A stretch of DNA of 64,000 bases from the NCBI GenBank assembly GCA_950295325.1, contig OX485809.1, positions 27,528,001 to 27,592,000 on the forward strand, read 5' to 3'. Positions 11,566 to 23,891 of the stretch are shown here, piece by piece. Source of the stretch: Polytrichum commune. Lineage: Eukaryota > Streptophyta > Polytrichopsida > Polytrichales > Polytrichaceae. Under the pieces are notes generated by a model, which saw only the letters and a program-made list of their open reading frames with translations, searched no databases and had not been told where the DNA came from. Positions within the stretch are counted from its first letter, which is position 1. The number at the start of each line of letters is the position of its first letter. The translations under genes and the position numbers were made by a program.

Positions 11566-12379
11566 TGAGGACATCAATCTCCTTTAGTGGGGGAGAGACG
11601 CTAGTAGCACACTTAGCTTCGAGGTTAATTGCTCCACAACATGAACTTGTTCTTTGGCTTGAGGGAATAAAGTCCAAACTTTAGTGGTGCAAAGAGAAAA
11701 GTATGAGATGAGGTCCTAGTCTTGTACTTGTGCTTGGTTAATGGAAGAGGGGGAATAGACATGCCAAACTAGGTTGGGTAAGCCGAGTAATTGGGGGCCA
11801 TGGCTTGGAGGGGCCTTGGATAAAACCAAGAAACTTCTTAGTTCTGGGCTTGTCCGGGCGGGGACAAGGTGATGGCGTGTGCTCATAAAAGTGCTACCCG
11901 CGAGCGAACGAAAGTTGGCGCATGGGAGTCATGAACCCATGTCTCGAAAGAGCAAAGTGGGAACCAAGTCGGGCGGGACTGGGCATCACCCCCGTGCGAT
12001 CGAGGCGTGGCTTAACAATGGAAAGCCATCTCGGAGTTGCAACCGAGACAACTTAGTGGAAGCGTTGAGGTCTCGCCTAGATGTGTCACGTTAGGCTAGT
12101 GGAGCCTAACGGGGGAGGCCCCAAAGTAGGGGCAACCCAAGTGAGTCCCAAAGTAGGTGGGTCTAGTATAGGTTAGGTCCTTGGATGAGAGATCCAAGGT
12201 CGCTAACGGACCACCTAGGAACGACACCTTTGGGACTATGCCAAATTTGAAGATGCATTGTGGGGGTCGCGCCCTAAGGTAAACACAATGCCGCACCATA
12301 GAGGATGGCAACTTGAGAATTGGTGTGCCGACTACGAGTATAGTCGATGAGGGCATCGACTCCGTTTGGTGGGGGTGAG

Positions 12380-13354
12380 TGTCGCGCACCCCTCCATGAG
12401 GAGTGCCCGAAACACCATGGGCACAAGGGGGACCCCGGAGTGACACCCGGGACTTGTGGCGCCGTTGGTGAGAGGGCCCAAGTGATCCTAGTGTGGGTGA
12501 GGGCCCCGGGCGTTGGGAACGCCTCCCAGCCACGGAGACTAGGAGGCACTAGGGTAAGGCCATGAGCTATGCGTAGCTCATGGCGTGGTCATTCTAGAAT
12601 GCTCAAGAACACCTCAATCTGACGTGTGAGCTAGGAGTTATGGCCATTTGAGTGGGGCGCTGTCCCGGGACAGCGCCCTGGTACAGCAGTGCCTGGGAGA
12701 GATTCCCGGGACTGCCAAGGTTCAAGCAGGCATAACTTCCTCATTACTTGCCTGAATGGGGCAAGTGAGGAGTCCATGGGCATCTACGTGAAGCGTAGAT
12801 GAGGATGGAGTGGTTGGTTGTTATGATCAGACTTCATACAAGGAAGTTATGATGGTCTGAAGCTGCTGGGGGGGTTCTAGGCCCAGCAGCTAAAGGAAAG
12901 TGTCCACTTGGCCCCAACTCTTGGTAGAGAGACAAGAGGTTGGTTGACGGTGGGGTAGGGGCCCCGCGTAAAGTCCTAGAGGCTTATATGGGTGAGGTGG
13001 TGTGGCCTCACCCACCCGAGGCCAAACGGCAAGGCCTCCATGGGCATTGGCCCATTGTGAGGCCATAGTTGCCTAGTATGGTTCGGGTTGTTGTAGTGTT
13101 GCTCCGGCAATGCGATGATCAACATGGGATTGGACTTCCATGGATGGAAGTCCACATCTAGGAATGGGTTACCGATTAAGGGGTGAGTCCCGAAAGCAAA
13201 GTAGGAGGGTTGGTTTCCCTCCTATGAACTATAAGGTCCGGGGTAGGAGGAGCTAACCATTAGCATGGCGGAATGCGAATGGTTAGCGCTCGTAACCTTT
13301 GCTAAAATTGAAAATTGGCAAAATGGTCAAGGGGGACTAGCAAGGGTTGCGACA
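12380..13354 (+). repeat. 3' LTR of element A
   Basis: It matches the 5' LTR almost base for base. I see about three differences, including one extra T in CATAACTTCCTC and A/G changes near 12537 and 12651. GGTGGGGGTGAG directly before it is a possible polypurine tract. Confidence 0.93.
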
Positions 13355-13417
13355 GATGAGGGCTTTGAGCGGAACCGGGATAGGTTCCCTCTGATCCTCT
13401 TCCCGTGCTTCCGGCAT

Positions 13418-14083
13418 TTTCCTCTCCCCTCAGTTTCCGGCTCGACCACGGAAACTCCCTCTCTCCCGGATCCCTTCCCTTCCGTCTAATTGCCACAGAG
13501 TCCCGGCAAGCCCACTGCCGGTGACTGAAAAGTGCAGGGTCCCAGCAATCCCACTGCTGGCGGCTCGAAAGAATTAACACCTCACCACTCGTTCTCTCAA
13601 CAGGTTGCCTTTTTCAGAAAAAAGTGGGAGGGAGAAGGAGGGAACCCTTAAATATCCTTCCTCCCTCTTCCTTCCCCTGTTACCGTTTGGTTTAACGGAA
13701 AACGGTTACCAACCGTTTTCCGGCGGTTCTCACCAACGGTTTTACTAACATTTTTACCAACGGCTTTCTTTTCCCCCAACCGTCATAAGGCCCGTTATAA
13801 CCGCCACTTCCGGGCCGTTGGGTAATCTTGGCGCGTCCGTTACTTGGTCCGGACCAATGGTTTGGACCATGATTACATGGTCCGCCCATCCTATTTGACG
13901 GACCGGTCATAGTACTTATTTAGAGTCGTTTTATCGCACGAGGCGGGGTTAGAATACTCTATTTCCTGGTACAATTAATTTTGTCCTAAGAGACCCTATT
14001 ATCTTCAGATAAGCAAGGTAAAATACGGAAATGGAATCCGTATTTCCGTATTTCCGTCTTTCCGTCAAATTTGGACTCCCACA
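13418..14083 (-). promoter_or_regulatory. Right arm of element B, upstream of its gene
   Basis: This non-coding arm lies upstream of the ATG at 13417 on the minus strand. It contains repeated AACGG motifs (13684-13770) and tandem ATTTCCGT units (about 14040-14065). A promoter function is inferred from position only. Confidence 0.4.
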
Positions 14084-14091
14084 AGGGTTGT

Positions 14092-14519
14092 GTAAATCAA
14101 AGTTATAATCAATCTCAAACTGCAGGTAATGTATGATTGTTGTAGGTAAGTGTAGAGAGAGAAGTGGGAAATGTACCTGTGCAATTGCCCAGTTTGCATG
14201 CTTCATGATGAGAGTCTCTGAAGTTGCCTCAAATTATCAGTACTACTAGAACATATGATAATTGAACTCATATGTGGCAATGAGGACCTGAAATAATGAG
14301 GGTTGTGTAAATCAAAGTTATAATCAATCTCAAACTGCAGGTAATGTATGATTGTTGTAGGTAAGTGTAGAGAGAGAAGTGGGAAATGTACCTGTGCAAT
14401 TGCCCAGCTTGCATGCTTCATGATGAGAGTCTCTGAAGTTGCCTAAAATTATCAGTAGTACTAGAACATATGATAATTCAACTCATATGTGGCAATGAGG
14501 AACTGAAGTAATGAGGGTT
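14092..14519. repeat. Copies 2 and 3 of the 215-bp host tandem repeat
   Basis: TGTAAATCAAAGTTATAATC recurs at 14091 and 14306, giving a 215-bp period. The array ends at GAGGGTTGCCCACATG. It gives the unfilled target sequence used to define element B. From 14520 to the stop of gene 2 at 14809 I see only AT-rich DNA. Confidence 0.85.
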
Positions 14520-16102
14520 GCCCACATGTGTGATTTCATTGTGCCATCATTACCCAATTGTGTTAGCGTGTTCAATCATTGATAATCAAATAAAACAACT
14601 AACTATGCAATCCGTGTCACTAGTATATATGATATAAATCAACAACTAGGTCTACATGTACTTACCTAGTAGCTATTAAAGTAGATGAAAATCAATGCGG
14701 ACTCACTCAATATACAAAGAGTAACCATCAGATGACTCAAATAACAACGGCAATGAACATCTAATTTTTTTTCCATACTGCTATGAACAAGTTGGGCACC
14801 TCTAATCATCACTTGCCCCTCACAGTTCGTCTGGACCTATTGTCATGACGAAGGGATGCAGACTTAGAAGGACTGTTAGCCAACAACTTCATAACCTCTT
14901 TATTGGTAACGGGCTTTTGGCCCCCATGTTTACTTAGGAAGGCAGAGGGGTCCTCAGTTGGACCCTCAGTTCTAGTCACTATTTTAGCAAAATTACCAGG
15001 CATTGTAGGGTTTTTCTGTTTCACATGAGGGATGTTGTCATGTGATTGAACAATTTGCATGGACTCAGGTTGAATATCCACAGAGGTGCATGCTGGAAAT
15101 CTATGAACATCGAATAGTGAGTTAGTAGTCACCTCCTTTGAATCTAGGGAAACTATATTGTTATCCAATCCATCTTGCGAACGATTGCCAATGTTGTCTG
15201 TATCCTGGGTTGGTTTAGAATCACTAGGACGACCTCTCTCTTCATCGTCATCACTGGTATCAGTGTACGTATCATTTAAACCTAAAAGCACACTATTACC
15301 ACTACCACAAGATGCTCTTCTAGGTCTGTTTTGCAAAGAACCTGTAAGGGTTTCAAGTATAGCCAAATCATCCTCGGAATTAGATTCATCAGAGTCAAAA
15401 TCAAAATCTGGCTCCTTGAATCCATGGATTTCCATCCCACTACATCCTTGAGTAACACTTTTAGCACGTTTATTGGTCGGAAATCTAATGGTTCTCCTAA
15501 CCACCGGTTGAACACTAGCATTGAAAGCATTTCCTAGACCCACAATGGTACTTATTGGCTTCGGGTTAGCACGTTTTGACCCTGATATGACGTCACAACA
15601 AGTTGGACACAAAAGCAGGTCTTTTGCACATGTCGTGCAAACACAAGTATGACCACAGGGCTGCATCACAAGCCATGCAAAGCAGTATTAGTATAAATAC
15701 TTAGTGACAACATTAAAACCCTTCTCCCACTTTGATTTGTTCAAATAAAATATGTACGATATTGGCAACAATGACATGTGGATGATATCCAAAAACTCAC
15801 CTCCAATGTAGCCATGGGTTTGCATTTCTCAAAGCAATTGATGCATTGAAGGGTTTGTGAGTTTAGTCCTTGCGAATTCTCATTGTCAGCTTCCACCAAT
15901 GATGATTTTTGTGAAATAGTTTGAGGACATTTCTTTGAGGCCACCTCTGAATATTCTTCCCCGCATGCACCAGTTCTTGGAATGAAGTTGTCTTGACTTG
16001 CTGATGTGTGGGTCCTCAAAGAGCAGGAGGGCTCAGGTATTGTTGAGTTTGGGTCGCCCAGTTGAAACATAGTGGTGGAAGCTCCAAAGTCTGAATGGAC
16101 AT

Positions 16103-17044
16103 CTACAGCCAACATCAAGGAATTAAATAGGATTCAGGAGTCACCAAAACTATTATGGTCCAAACTCAAACTAGGAATTAAAACAAAAAGGAATCATGGC
16201 ATCCAAAAGAACCAGGAATTACATCCGGTATCCAAACAACATTCCTGTTGATAGTATTGAACATCCAAGTAGTTCAGGACACTAGGAAATTGTGTCCTGA
16301 AACAAATAATGGCAGGAATGGAAGAAAATGTAATGTTGATAGTCAAACGCAATATGAAATTGGGTCCTGGATCACAATGGGGACATGAATGCAAGCAAAT
16401 GGGGAGGGTACTAAGCATGGGAGTCAGGAAGTTAGTTCCTGATTCTTGAGAATAGTAGGAATGGACCCTTACAAACATCCTAGCACTGCAGTGGAGCAAA
16501 TATTATTGTCTTGGGTCCTCTGAATGGCAAGATTGTAAATGAAGGAAACCTAGGGGAAAGGAATATCAGTCCTAGTTATACATACACGAATATTTCTAAG
16601 TAGTACAAATCCTGGTGGTGTAGGGGACTAGGAAGATATGTATTGGTTCCTAATAGTCCCCACATTAACTATGTGAACACCCATTCAAAAACTAAAAGAA
16701 TAAGATATAGGAATAGGATGGCAAGGAAGTGTGGAGTTGAATAGATGTTGATGGCCTAAGGGAGTGGAATGTAGGAATCATCCTACATGTGTACAAATAT
16801 CACATTCAGGTAGCATAGGATAACATACATATGTATAATGAAACCCTACAACATCCAGGAACTGGAAAATTTACTATCCAGGTTCCTATACGCGCCAAAA
16901 GTACATACAAACATTTGCTGACCATAGCTTAGCACGATGCAAACATGTCTTGACCTAAACATCTTGTACCCACTGCACAAAATGCTATAGAACAATGCAA
17001 AAACTAAATTTATTGGGAAACAATAAATCTGGATTTGAGCTCAC
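16103..17044 (-). other. Intron of gene 2
   Basis: It runs from a GTGAGC donor after 17045 to an acceptor TGTAG before 16102, and joins a split Asp codon. No gene or mobile element was recognised inside. Confidence 0.7.
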
Positions 17045-17567
17045 CAGACATAGCTGCAGAGGGGAGTTGATGATCGCCATTTTTTGGAAGGACATATCCA
17101 AATGACAATCGCCATTGTAACTCAAATTCTTGTTGGCAACTTTGTAGCTTGCATTTGTTTGAAGAGCTGATGTGCACACCAAGGCACCAAGGGTGGTAAC
17201 AGTGACCACATGATGATACACATATATCATTAACATGGAAGCTTTCTTTGCAAAAGGTACAATCTTCAACATTCAGTTGAATACTATGTGACTTAGTCCT
17301 ATCAGCCCTACCAATAGGTTCAGGGTGGGTGGTTAGTAAAATGCCACCCTTCAACTTAGACAAGTAATCAGCTATGAGAGTCAACATCTTTTCTAGGACA
17401 ACTTGATGTTGAACTTCCTCACCATATGCCTCTTCACTGCTGGTAAGCTCATTTTCTTTTAGAATAAAATCTTTCTCAGCTGCAGAAAGTTTTGAAAGAG
17501 ATGAATGGACATTCCTCTCCTCACAGCGTAATCTTTGTTGCAATTGAGCAACAGATTCCTCCTGATG

Positions 17568-18547
17568 TGTCGCAACCCTTGCTAGGTCCCTTAATAATCT
17601 TGCCAATTTTCAATTCTAGCAAAGGTTACGAGTCGCTAACCCTTCGCATTCCGCCATGCTAATGGATAGCTCCTCTTACCCCGGACCAATAGTTCATAGG
17701 AGGGAACCAACCCTCCTACTTTGCTTTCGGGACTCACCCCTTAATCGGTAACCCATTTCCCCAATGTGGACTTCCATCCATGGAAGTCCAATCCTATGTT
17801 GATCATCGCATTGCCGGAGCAACACTACAACAACCCGAACCATACTAGGCAACTATGGCCTCACAATGGGCCAATGCCCATGGAGGCCGTGCCGTTCGGC
17901 CTCGGGTGGGTGAGGCCACACCACCTCACCCATATAAGCCTCTAGGACTCTACGCGGGGCCCCTACCCCACCGTCAACCAACCTCTTGTCTCTCTATCAA
18001 GAGTTGGGGCCAAGTGGACATTTTCCTTTAGCTGCTGGGCCTAGAACCCTACCCCCCCCGGCAGCTTCAGACCATCATAACTTCCTTGTATGATGTCTGA
18101 TCATAACAATCAACCACTCCATCTTCATCTACGCTTCACGTAGATGCCGATGGACTCCTCACTTGCCCCATTCGGGCAAGTCTTCAGGAAGTTATGCCTG
18201 TTTGAACCTTGGCAGTCCCGGGAATCACTCCCAGGCACTGCTGTACCAGGGCGCTGTCCCGGGACAGCGCCCCACTCAAATGGCCATAACTCCTAGCTCA
18301 CACCTCCGATTGAGGTGTTCTTGAGCATTCTAGAATCACCACGCCATGAGCTACGCATAGCTCATGGCCTTACCCTTGTGCCTCCTAGTCTCCGTGGGTG
18401 GGAGGCGTTTCCAACGCCCGGGGCCCTCACCCACACTAGGATCACTTGGGCCCTCTCACCAACGGCGCCACAAGTCCCGGGTGTCACTCCGGGGTCCCCC
18501 TTGTGCCCATGGTGTTTCGGCCACTCCTCATGGAGAGGTGCGCGACA
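17568..18547 (-). repeat. 3' LTR of element C
   Basis: On the plus strand it starts TGTCGCAACCC and ends GGTGCGCGACA. It differs from its partner at few positions, such as GATGCCGATGG against GATGAAGATGG and one C in a C-run near 18053. Confidence 0.93.
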
Positions 18548-19382
18548 CTCACCCCCACCAAACGGAGTCGATGCCCTCATCGACTATACTCGTAGTCGGC
18601 ACACCAATTCTCAAGTTGCCATCCTCTATGGTGCGGCATTGTGTTTACCTTAGGGCGCGACCCCCACAATGCATCTTCAAATTTGGCATAGTCCCAAAGG
18701 TGTCGTTCCTAGGTGGTCCGTTAGCGACCTTGGATCTCTCCTCCAAGGACCTAACCTACACTAGACCCACCTACTTTGGGACTCACTTGGGTTGCCCCTC
18801 CTTTGGGGCCTCCCCCGTTAGGCTCCACTAGCCTAACGTGACACATCTAGGCGAGACCTCAACGCTTCCACTAAGTTGTCTCGGTTGCAACTCCGAGATG
18901 GCTTTCCATTGTTAAGCCACGCCTCGATCGCACGGGGGTGATGCCAAGTCCCGCCCGACTCGGTTCCCACTTTGCTCTTTCGAGACATGGGTTCATGACT
19001 CCCATGCGCCAACTCTCGTTAGCTCGCGGGTAGCACTTTTATGAGCACGTGCCATCACCTTGCCCCCGCCCGGACAAGCCCATAACGAAGAAGTTTCTTG
19101 GTTTTATCCAAGACCCCTCCAAGCCATGGCCCCCAATTACTCGGCTTACCCAACCTAGTTTGGCATATCTATTCCCCCTCTTCCATTAACCAAGCACAAG
19201 TACAAGACTAGGACCTCATCTCATACTTTTCTCTTTGCACCACTAAAGTTTGGACTTTATTCCCTCAAGCCAAAGAACAAGTTCATGTTGTGGCATAATT
19301 AACCTCGAAGCTAAGTGTGCTACTAGCGTCTCTCCCCCACTAAAGGAGATTGATGTCCTCATCAATGCCTACGCTTCATTTT

Positions 19383-19560
19383 ATTGGAATCCTTAGCCTT
19401 AGTTTCTTCAAAGTGCTTCACCAATTCATTGGTGTTCACCATGTCTCTTGCCGCCACCCAAGCGGTTTCTTTTTCATGGTATCCTCACCATTTCACCAAG
19501 TACTCTTTTGTACATTTTTTTTCCTTTTCACTTGGGCTTCCTACACTTGAGGATGCCCTC
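19383..19560 (-). pseudogene. Chromodomain remnant of element C
   Basis: The minus strand encodes the same chromodomain as element A, with the TGA at the same place (19485-19487 on the plus strand). The rest matches closely, including the segment after the conserved Trp. Confidence 0.78.
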
Positions 19561-19913
19561 TTACCCATGTTCCAAATGACCTCCACAAGGTCGGGAGGTG
19601 GCCTAATCACTTGCTTGTGATCGGGCCATAAGGTGTCGTCCTAAAATGACTTTCGTAATGAGACATGAAATGTCGGATGCACTTTGATCTCCGGCGGTAA
19701 TTCCAACTTATATATGTCCTTGAACACTTGTTCCACAATGGGAAACGGAGCTCCAATTTTGGACATGAACTTTGGAGTGAGGCCTGCCGGCTAAGTGAAG
19801 TTGTTCACATTCAACAACGCCTTTTGGCCCACCTCATTCTCCACTTCGCGTCTTCCGGCATTGACTTGCACTCCGTAGCACCTTCGGGCTTTCTCCACCA
19901 ACAACTTGGTCAT

Positions 19914-20800
19914 CTACAAGACTTGTTCACGCTTCTTGGCCAAGTCCTCACCATCTTGGTTGAACTCTAGTGTTGAATGTGCCCCCTCGAGAGCTAGGTT
20001 AATAGGTTGGAGCGCATCCACTCCATAAGCCACCACCAAAGACCACCCCTTGGTAGCCAAGTGCGTGGCTACATTGCAATTACACTCCGCTCGACCCACA
20101 TAGACCGCCCAATCTCCTTGGTCCGCCCCCACCAAGTTCCTCAAGTATTGCTTCAAGACTCCATTCACACGCTCCGATTTCCCATTCATTTGGGAATGCA
20201 AGGTCGTGCTAAACCTTAGTTTCATTCCGACCTCCTTAGAGAAATGCATTGAAAATGCACTTGTGAACTTTGGATCTTGATCCCACACAATCACTCTTGG
20301 CAACCCGTGGTGCCTCAACCATCCTTTGAGAAAAGGCTATGCGGTCTCCAACGCGGTGGCGGTTCCCACAATCGGCACCATGTGTGCCCACTTGGCAAAC
20401 CGCTCTACCATCAACAAGATGGCATCATACCCATGTGACTCCGGCAAACTTGTGATCAAGTCCATGCACATACCATGCCATGGCGCCAACGGGATAGGCA
20501 ACGGTTGCAAGAAGCCGCCTTGCTTTTGGTAAGAGGCTCGGTTCACTTGGCACTTTGATTCAAGCCTTCACAAAGTGGGCTATATCTTCCTTTATGCACC
20601 GCCAATGGTACCTCTTTGACACCATTCTATGGCGGCTTTTTGTTTCTCCTCTATGGCCCGCAATAGGACTATCATATTCCTCCTTCAAAACCAATAGCCT
20701 CAACTTGCCTTGTGGCACATATACCCGACTTTGTTTGCACTTGAACAATCCGTCCACCAACTTAACCTCTTTGAGCACCTTGCTCTTGCGAAGCTCACCT
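19914..20800 (-). pseudogene. Integrase remnant of element C
   Basis: The DDE residues are all visible: MDLITSLPES, VWDQDPKF and NGKSERVN. The in-frame TAG (20337-20339, read on the minus strand) matches that of element A exactly. The zinc-binding part near 20700 (EEYDSPIAGHRG) is present. Confidence 0.83.
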
Positions 20801-21129
20801 AAAAGCTTTTGTGCTTTGGGGTAGTTAATTCACCCCTCCCGTATCTTGCATCACAAGTTTCCTTTGCCGGCACACATTAGCCACAAGGTTTGGATGGTTC
20901 TCATTGCTTGGAACTCTTCCGGTCTACTTCGCGCATCCGGCACCACATTTCCACGGTCCGGTTTGTGGATCAAATCCACCTTCATAAGCGCCAAACTATC
21001 ATGTCACCGCAATGACTTGGTGTTCACTTACGCTTGTATGTCAAAATACTTTTAGGACACATTGTCCATGTAGACCTTTGCTTTGTGCGACCCCATATAA
21101 TGTCGCCACATCTTCAAGCAATGCACTAC

Positions 21130-22090
21130 GGCAAAGAAGTTCTTTGTCATGAGTTGGTTGTCTTCTTTGACAACCATCGAGCTTCATGCTCCCATATGCA
21201 ATGGCCATCCATCTTACATCAACAATCCGCCATTGGCAAAGTCATTCACCCCCGTATGCACCTCAAAAGGTTTGTCAAGCTCCGCGAACTTGAGCACGGG
21301 CGTCTAAGAACACTTGCTCTCAAGTTCCCCAAAGACTTGGTGGCAAGGCTCATCCCACTCTTGGGATAGCCATTTCTTCCACAAATCGGATAAGGTCGGA
21401 TAACCATCAAGCTTAACGCTCTCATATGCAATGGCCATCCATCTTGCATTAACCATCCGCCAATGGCAAAGTCACTCGCCCCCCCCGTATGCACCTCAAA
21501 AGGTTTGTCAAGCTCCGCAAACTTGAACACGGGTGGCAAAGACAACTTTGTATTAAGCTCCCCAAAGACTTTGGGGCAAGGCTCATCCCACTCTTGAGAT
21601 AGCCATTTCTTTCACAAGTCGCACAAGGTTTGACAACCTTTAAGCTTAATGCTCCCATATGCAATGGGCATCCATCTTGGATCAACATCCGCCAATGGTA
21701 AAGTCACCCGCCCCCCGTATGCACCTCAAAAGGTTTGTCAAATTTCGCAAACTTGAGTACGGGCGGCGAAAAGAACTTGGTCTTAAGCTTCCCAAAGACT
21801 TGGAGACAAGGCTCAACCCACTCTTGGGATAGCCATTTCTTTCACAAGTCGCATAAGGTTCGACAACCATGGAGCTTAATGCTCCCATAAGCAATGGTCA
21901 TCCATCATGGATCAACATCCGCCAATGGTAAAGTCACTCGCCCCCGTATGCACCTCAAAAGGTTTGTCAAAGTCCGCGAACTTAAGCACGGGCGGCGAAG
22001 AGAACTTGTTTTTGAGCTCCCCAAAGGCTTGGTGACAAGGCTCATCCCACTCTTGGGATAGCCATTTTCCTCAATAAGTTGAATAAGGTC
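21130..22090 (-). pseudogene. Tandem RNase H segment of element C, four units
   Basis: The same unit of about 235 bp as in element A occurs four times, recognisable by GCAATGG.CATCCATC near 21199, 21429, 21663 and 21893. Each unit encodes LDKPFEVH and a following DFAIGG-like stretch, the first catalytic Asp region of Gypsy RNase H. Individual units differ by several substitutions and indels. Confidence 0.75.
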
Positions 22091-22381
22091 CTAGCAACCT
22101 TAGAAAACTCTCGAATGAAGTGGTGGGAGTAATTGGCTAGGCCAACAAATGACCTAAGCCATTTTTGAATGAAGGGCCAATTGTCCTTTTGGATTGCCTT
22201 GACATTCTTCATGTTCGTCCACCAACTCCCTTTGTCACCACATGCCTCAAGAACTCAATCTCTCGTTGAGCAAAGTTCTTTTTCACTCCTTGGCGGTAAC
22301 TTTTTAGGCAACACATTGGTGAATATATTATTGTATCTCACCAACATCACACCAATGTTGTTTGGAGGAGGCACATCTTTC

Positions 22382-22771
22382 CTAGCCTCCCCATATGTTC
22401 CTTGGAGTTGCTCCAATTGAACCACGACCATTATGCTTTTTATTTTTCATTTGGTCCATTAAGACCAAATTCAACTTAGGTCCTCCTACCATAGGAGTCC
22501 TTGTTAATTTGAACTTCAATTCTTTGCCATTATGACACATCATAATGCACCGCAAGCACACCGGCTTGCACCTCACATCTATCATGTGAGTTTCAAAGAA
22601 GGCGGCCTTCACAATGACATGCATTTCATCTATTTCACTTGGTGTGAAATTTTGACAAAAATCCAATGTCCCACATTGAAAGGTTACATGCATCGCGGCC
22701 TCCTTTGTCTCATGCGGTTCGCCCTTTCCAAACCGCACCTTGGTGGGCTTGCCCGCTCTATCAATCGGCAA
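22382..22771 (-). pseudogene. Protease-region remnant of element C
   Basis: A 129-codon frame collinear with 8388-8777 of element A, with few substitutions. As in A, the sequence passes almost directly into the RT tail, so the polymerase core is absent here too. Confidence 0.45.
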
Positions 22772-22894
22772 GCCCCAACTTCCTTGTGAATTTTGGGCTC
22801 AAGAAGGAGTGGTAGCCTCTTTGTCAACACATGAGACATTTCTCCCATTCATTGAGCCTCAAGGTACAAAAGATTTGGCCTTGGCTTAAGGCTT

Positions 22895-23245
22895 CTAGCC
22901 TTGGCCACAATGCCATCGTCTTACATTCGGTCCTCGGCAACTTGGCTTGGCTTGGTCCGCAAAGCCAACTTTAAACATTTTGTCCGCGGGACAAATTGGT
23001 TTGGTGCCACAAAACCAATTTCTAATAGTTTGTCCGCAAAACAAACATGTTTTGCCTTGGTAGCACAAAGCCACCTTCCTACACTCCGTCCGCGGCACGA
23101 ACATGAATTGCCTTGGTAGGACAAACCCACCTCCCAACATTCCGTCCGCGGCACAAGTATGATTTGCTTTGGAAGCATAAAACCACCTTTCAACATTCCG
23201 TCCGCGGCACCAACATGTTTTGCCTAAGTAAAATGGACCAAACAA
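22895..23245 (-). repeat. Gag-region tandem repeats of element C
   Basis: This is the counterpart of 7950-8262 in element A, with the same five to six imperfect units and similar frames. Confidence 0.62.
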
Positions 23246-23874
23246 TTTGCACTCATTTCTTTGGGACCTACTTTGGCTAAAGCCACTTGTGGTGATGCGC
23301 CGCCAAACTTCTCTTTGGGACCATCGGCTTCAATGCTCTTGCAAACTTAATGGTCCCCACCATGTCCTCAAGAAGCCTTGGGGACTTAAACAAGGCATCC
23401 ACCACCCGCTTTTAAAACCCCACCTAAAAGGATGCATTTCTTAGAAAGCTCGTCCGTTTTAGGTGTATCCTTCATTTGTGCGTTTGAATAGCGCACATAG
23501 GCCTTAAGAGGCCCCGGGTGCCTCATTAGCACCAAATCCATTCCAACATCAATACCTTCCAAGCATTTCAAATTGGAATTTCAATCCAACATTAATACCC
23601 TCCAAGGTTTTGGGTGCATTCGGTATTCTAGGCCCCAAATGTTTTTTTTTGAGGTTTGCGGGAGCCCTTTCAAAGGACTCCACCATTTTCCTTACTAAAT
23701 CCACCATCATGCCCACCATTGTCATTAGAACTAATGGTATGGTCAAATTCCATTTACACATGATCTTTGTTCCAATTTGAGCCTCACAACCTTTTGGAAA
23801 CCCCGGGCTCACCATAATAACCCTCAGGTTTGATAGCCATGTCTCCCTCAAAGTGCTAGCTCAAATATTGGAAC

Positions 23875-23889
23875 CCTGCTCTGATACCA
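23875..23889 (-). other. Primer-binding site of element C (tRNA-iMet type)
   Basis: On the minus strand it reads TGGTATCAGAGCAGG, two bases after the 5' LTR. It is identical to that of element A. Confidence 0.92.
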
Positions 23890-23891
23890 AG

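Larger units (their letters stand above)
6297..13354 (+). mobile_element. LTR element A: defective Ty3/Gypsy chromodomain retrotransposon
   Basis: The element is flanked by the 5-bp duplication GATGA (6292-6296 and 13355-13359). It has two LTRs of 974 and 975 bp that differ at only about three positions by eye, an initiator tRNA-Met primer site just after the 5' LTR, and a plus-strand pol remnant in the order protease, RNase H, integrase, chromodomain. That order and the chromodomain place it among chromoviruses. It is defective: the reverse-transcriptase core between about 8870 and 8900 is missing, and stops interrupt integrase and chromodomain. It sits inside the coding frame of element B. 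Near-identical LTRs indicate a recent insertion. Confidence 0.93.
4281..13417 (-). pseudogene. Element B gene, about 690 codons, split by element A and frameshifted
   Basis: The reading frame begins at the ATG at 13415-13417 and runs to 13355, where element A interrupts it. It resumes at 6291 with exact frame continuity after removal of A and one GATGA copy, and ends at the stop at 4281. Inside, a run of seven Cs on the plus strand (5396-5402) shifts the frame; six would restore it, and the total length is one base more than a multiple of three. The N-terminal half is globular, with motifs such as REFKFERGNQWLG and FGAMSGVRPVNWG. A coiled coil follows (around 5390-5140), then a Ser/Pro/Arg-rich tail. 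It resembles in layout the gag-like or uncharacterised single proteins of large plant elements. I recognise no polymerase or integrase motif. Confidence 0.6.
2897..14083 (-). mobile_element. Element B: CCGGA-rich single-gene element, host to LTR element A
   Basis: Both junctions can be read against the uninterrupted repeat copy at 14281-14310. The left flank ends in AGGGT and the right flank begins with AGGGT. The element starts TGTGGGA and ends TCCCACA, with the TG/CA ends and 5-bp duplication typical of integrase-type insertion. The alternative reading is a 9-bp duplication, AGGGTTGTG, with the element starting at 2901. I found no direct LTR pair at the two ends. The left arm (2901-4270) is packed with TCCGGA-like motifs. 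The right arm (13420-14083) is rich in AACGG and holds the start of the only gene. Without element A the element is about 4.1 kb. Its class is unresolved: LTR retrotransposon derivative or DNA transposon. Confidence 0.65.

Noticed and set aside
18315-18831. Pro-rich frames inside the LTRs
   Set aside because: They recur in every LTR copy and in both orientations, have no pol homology, and lie over hairpin-rich non-coding sequence.
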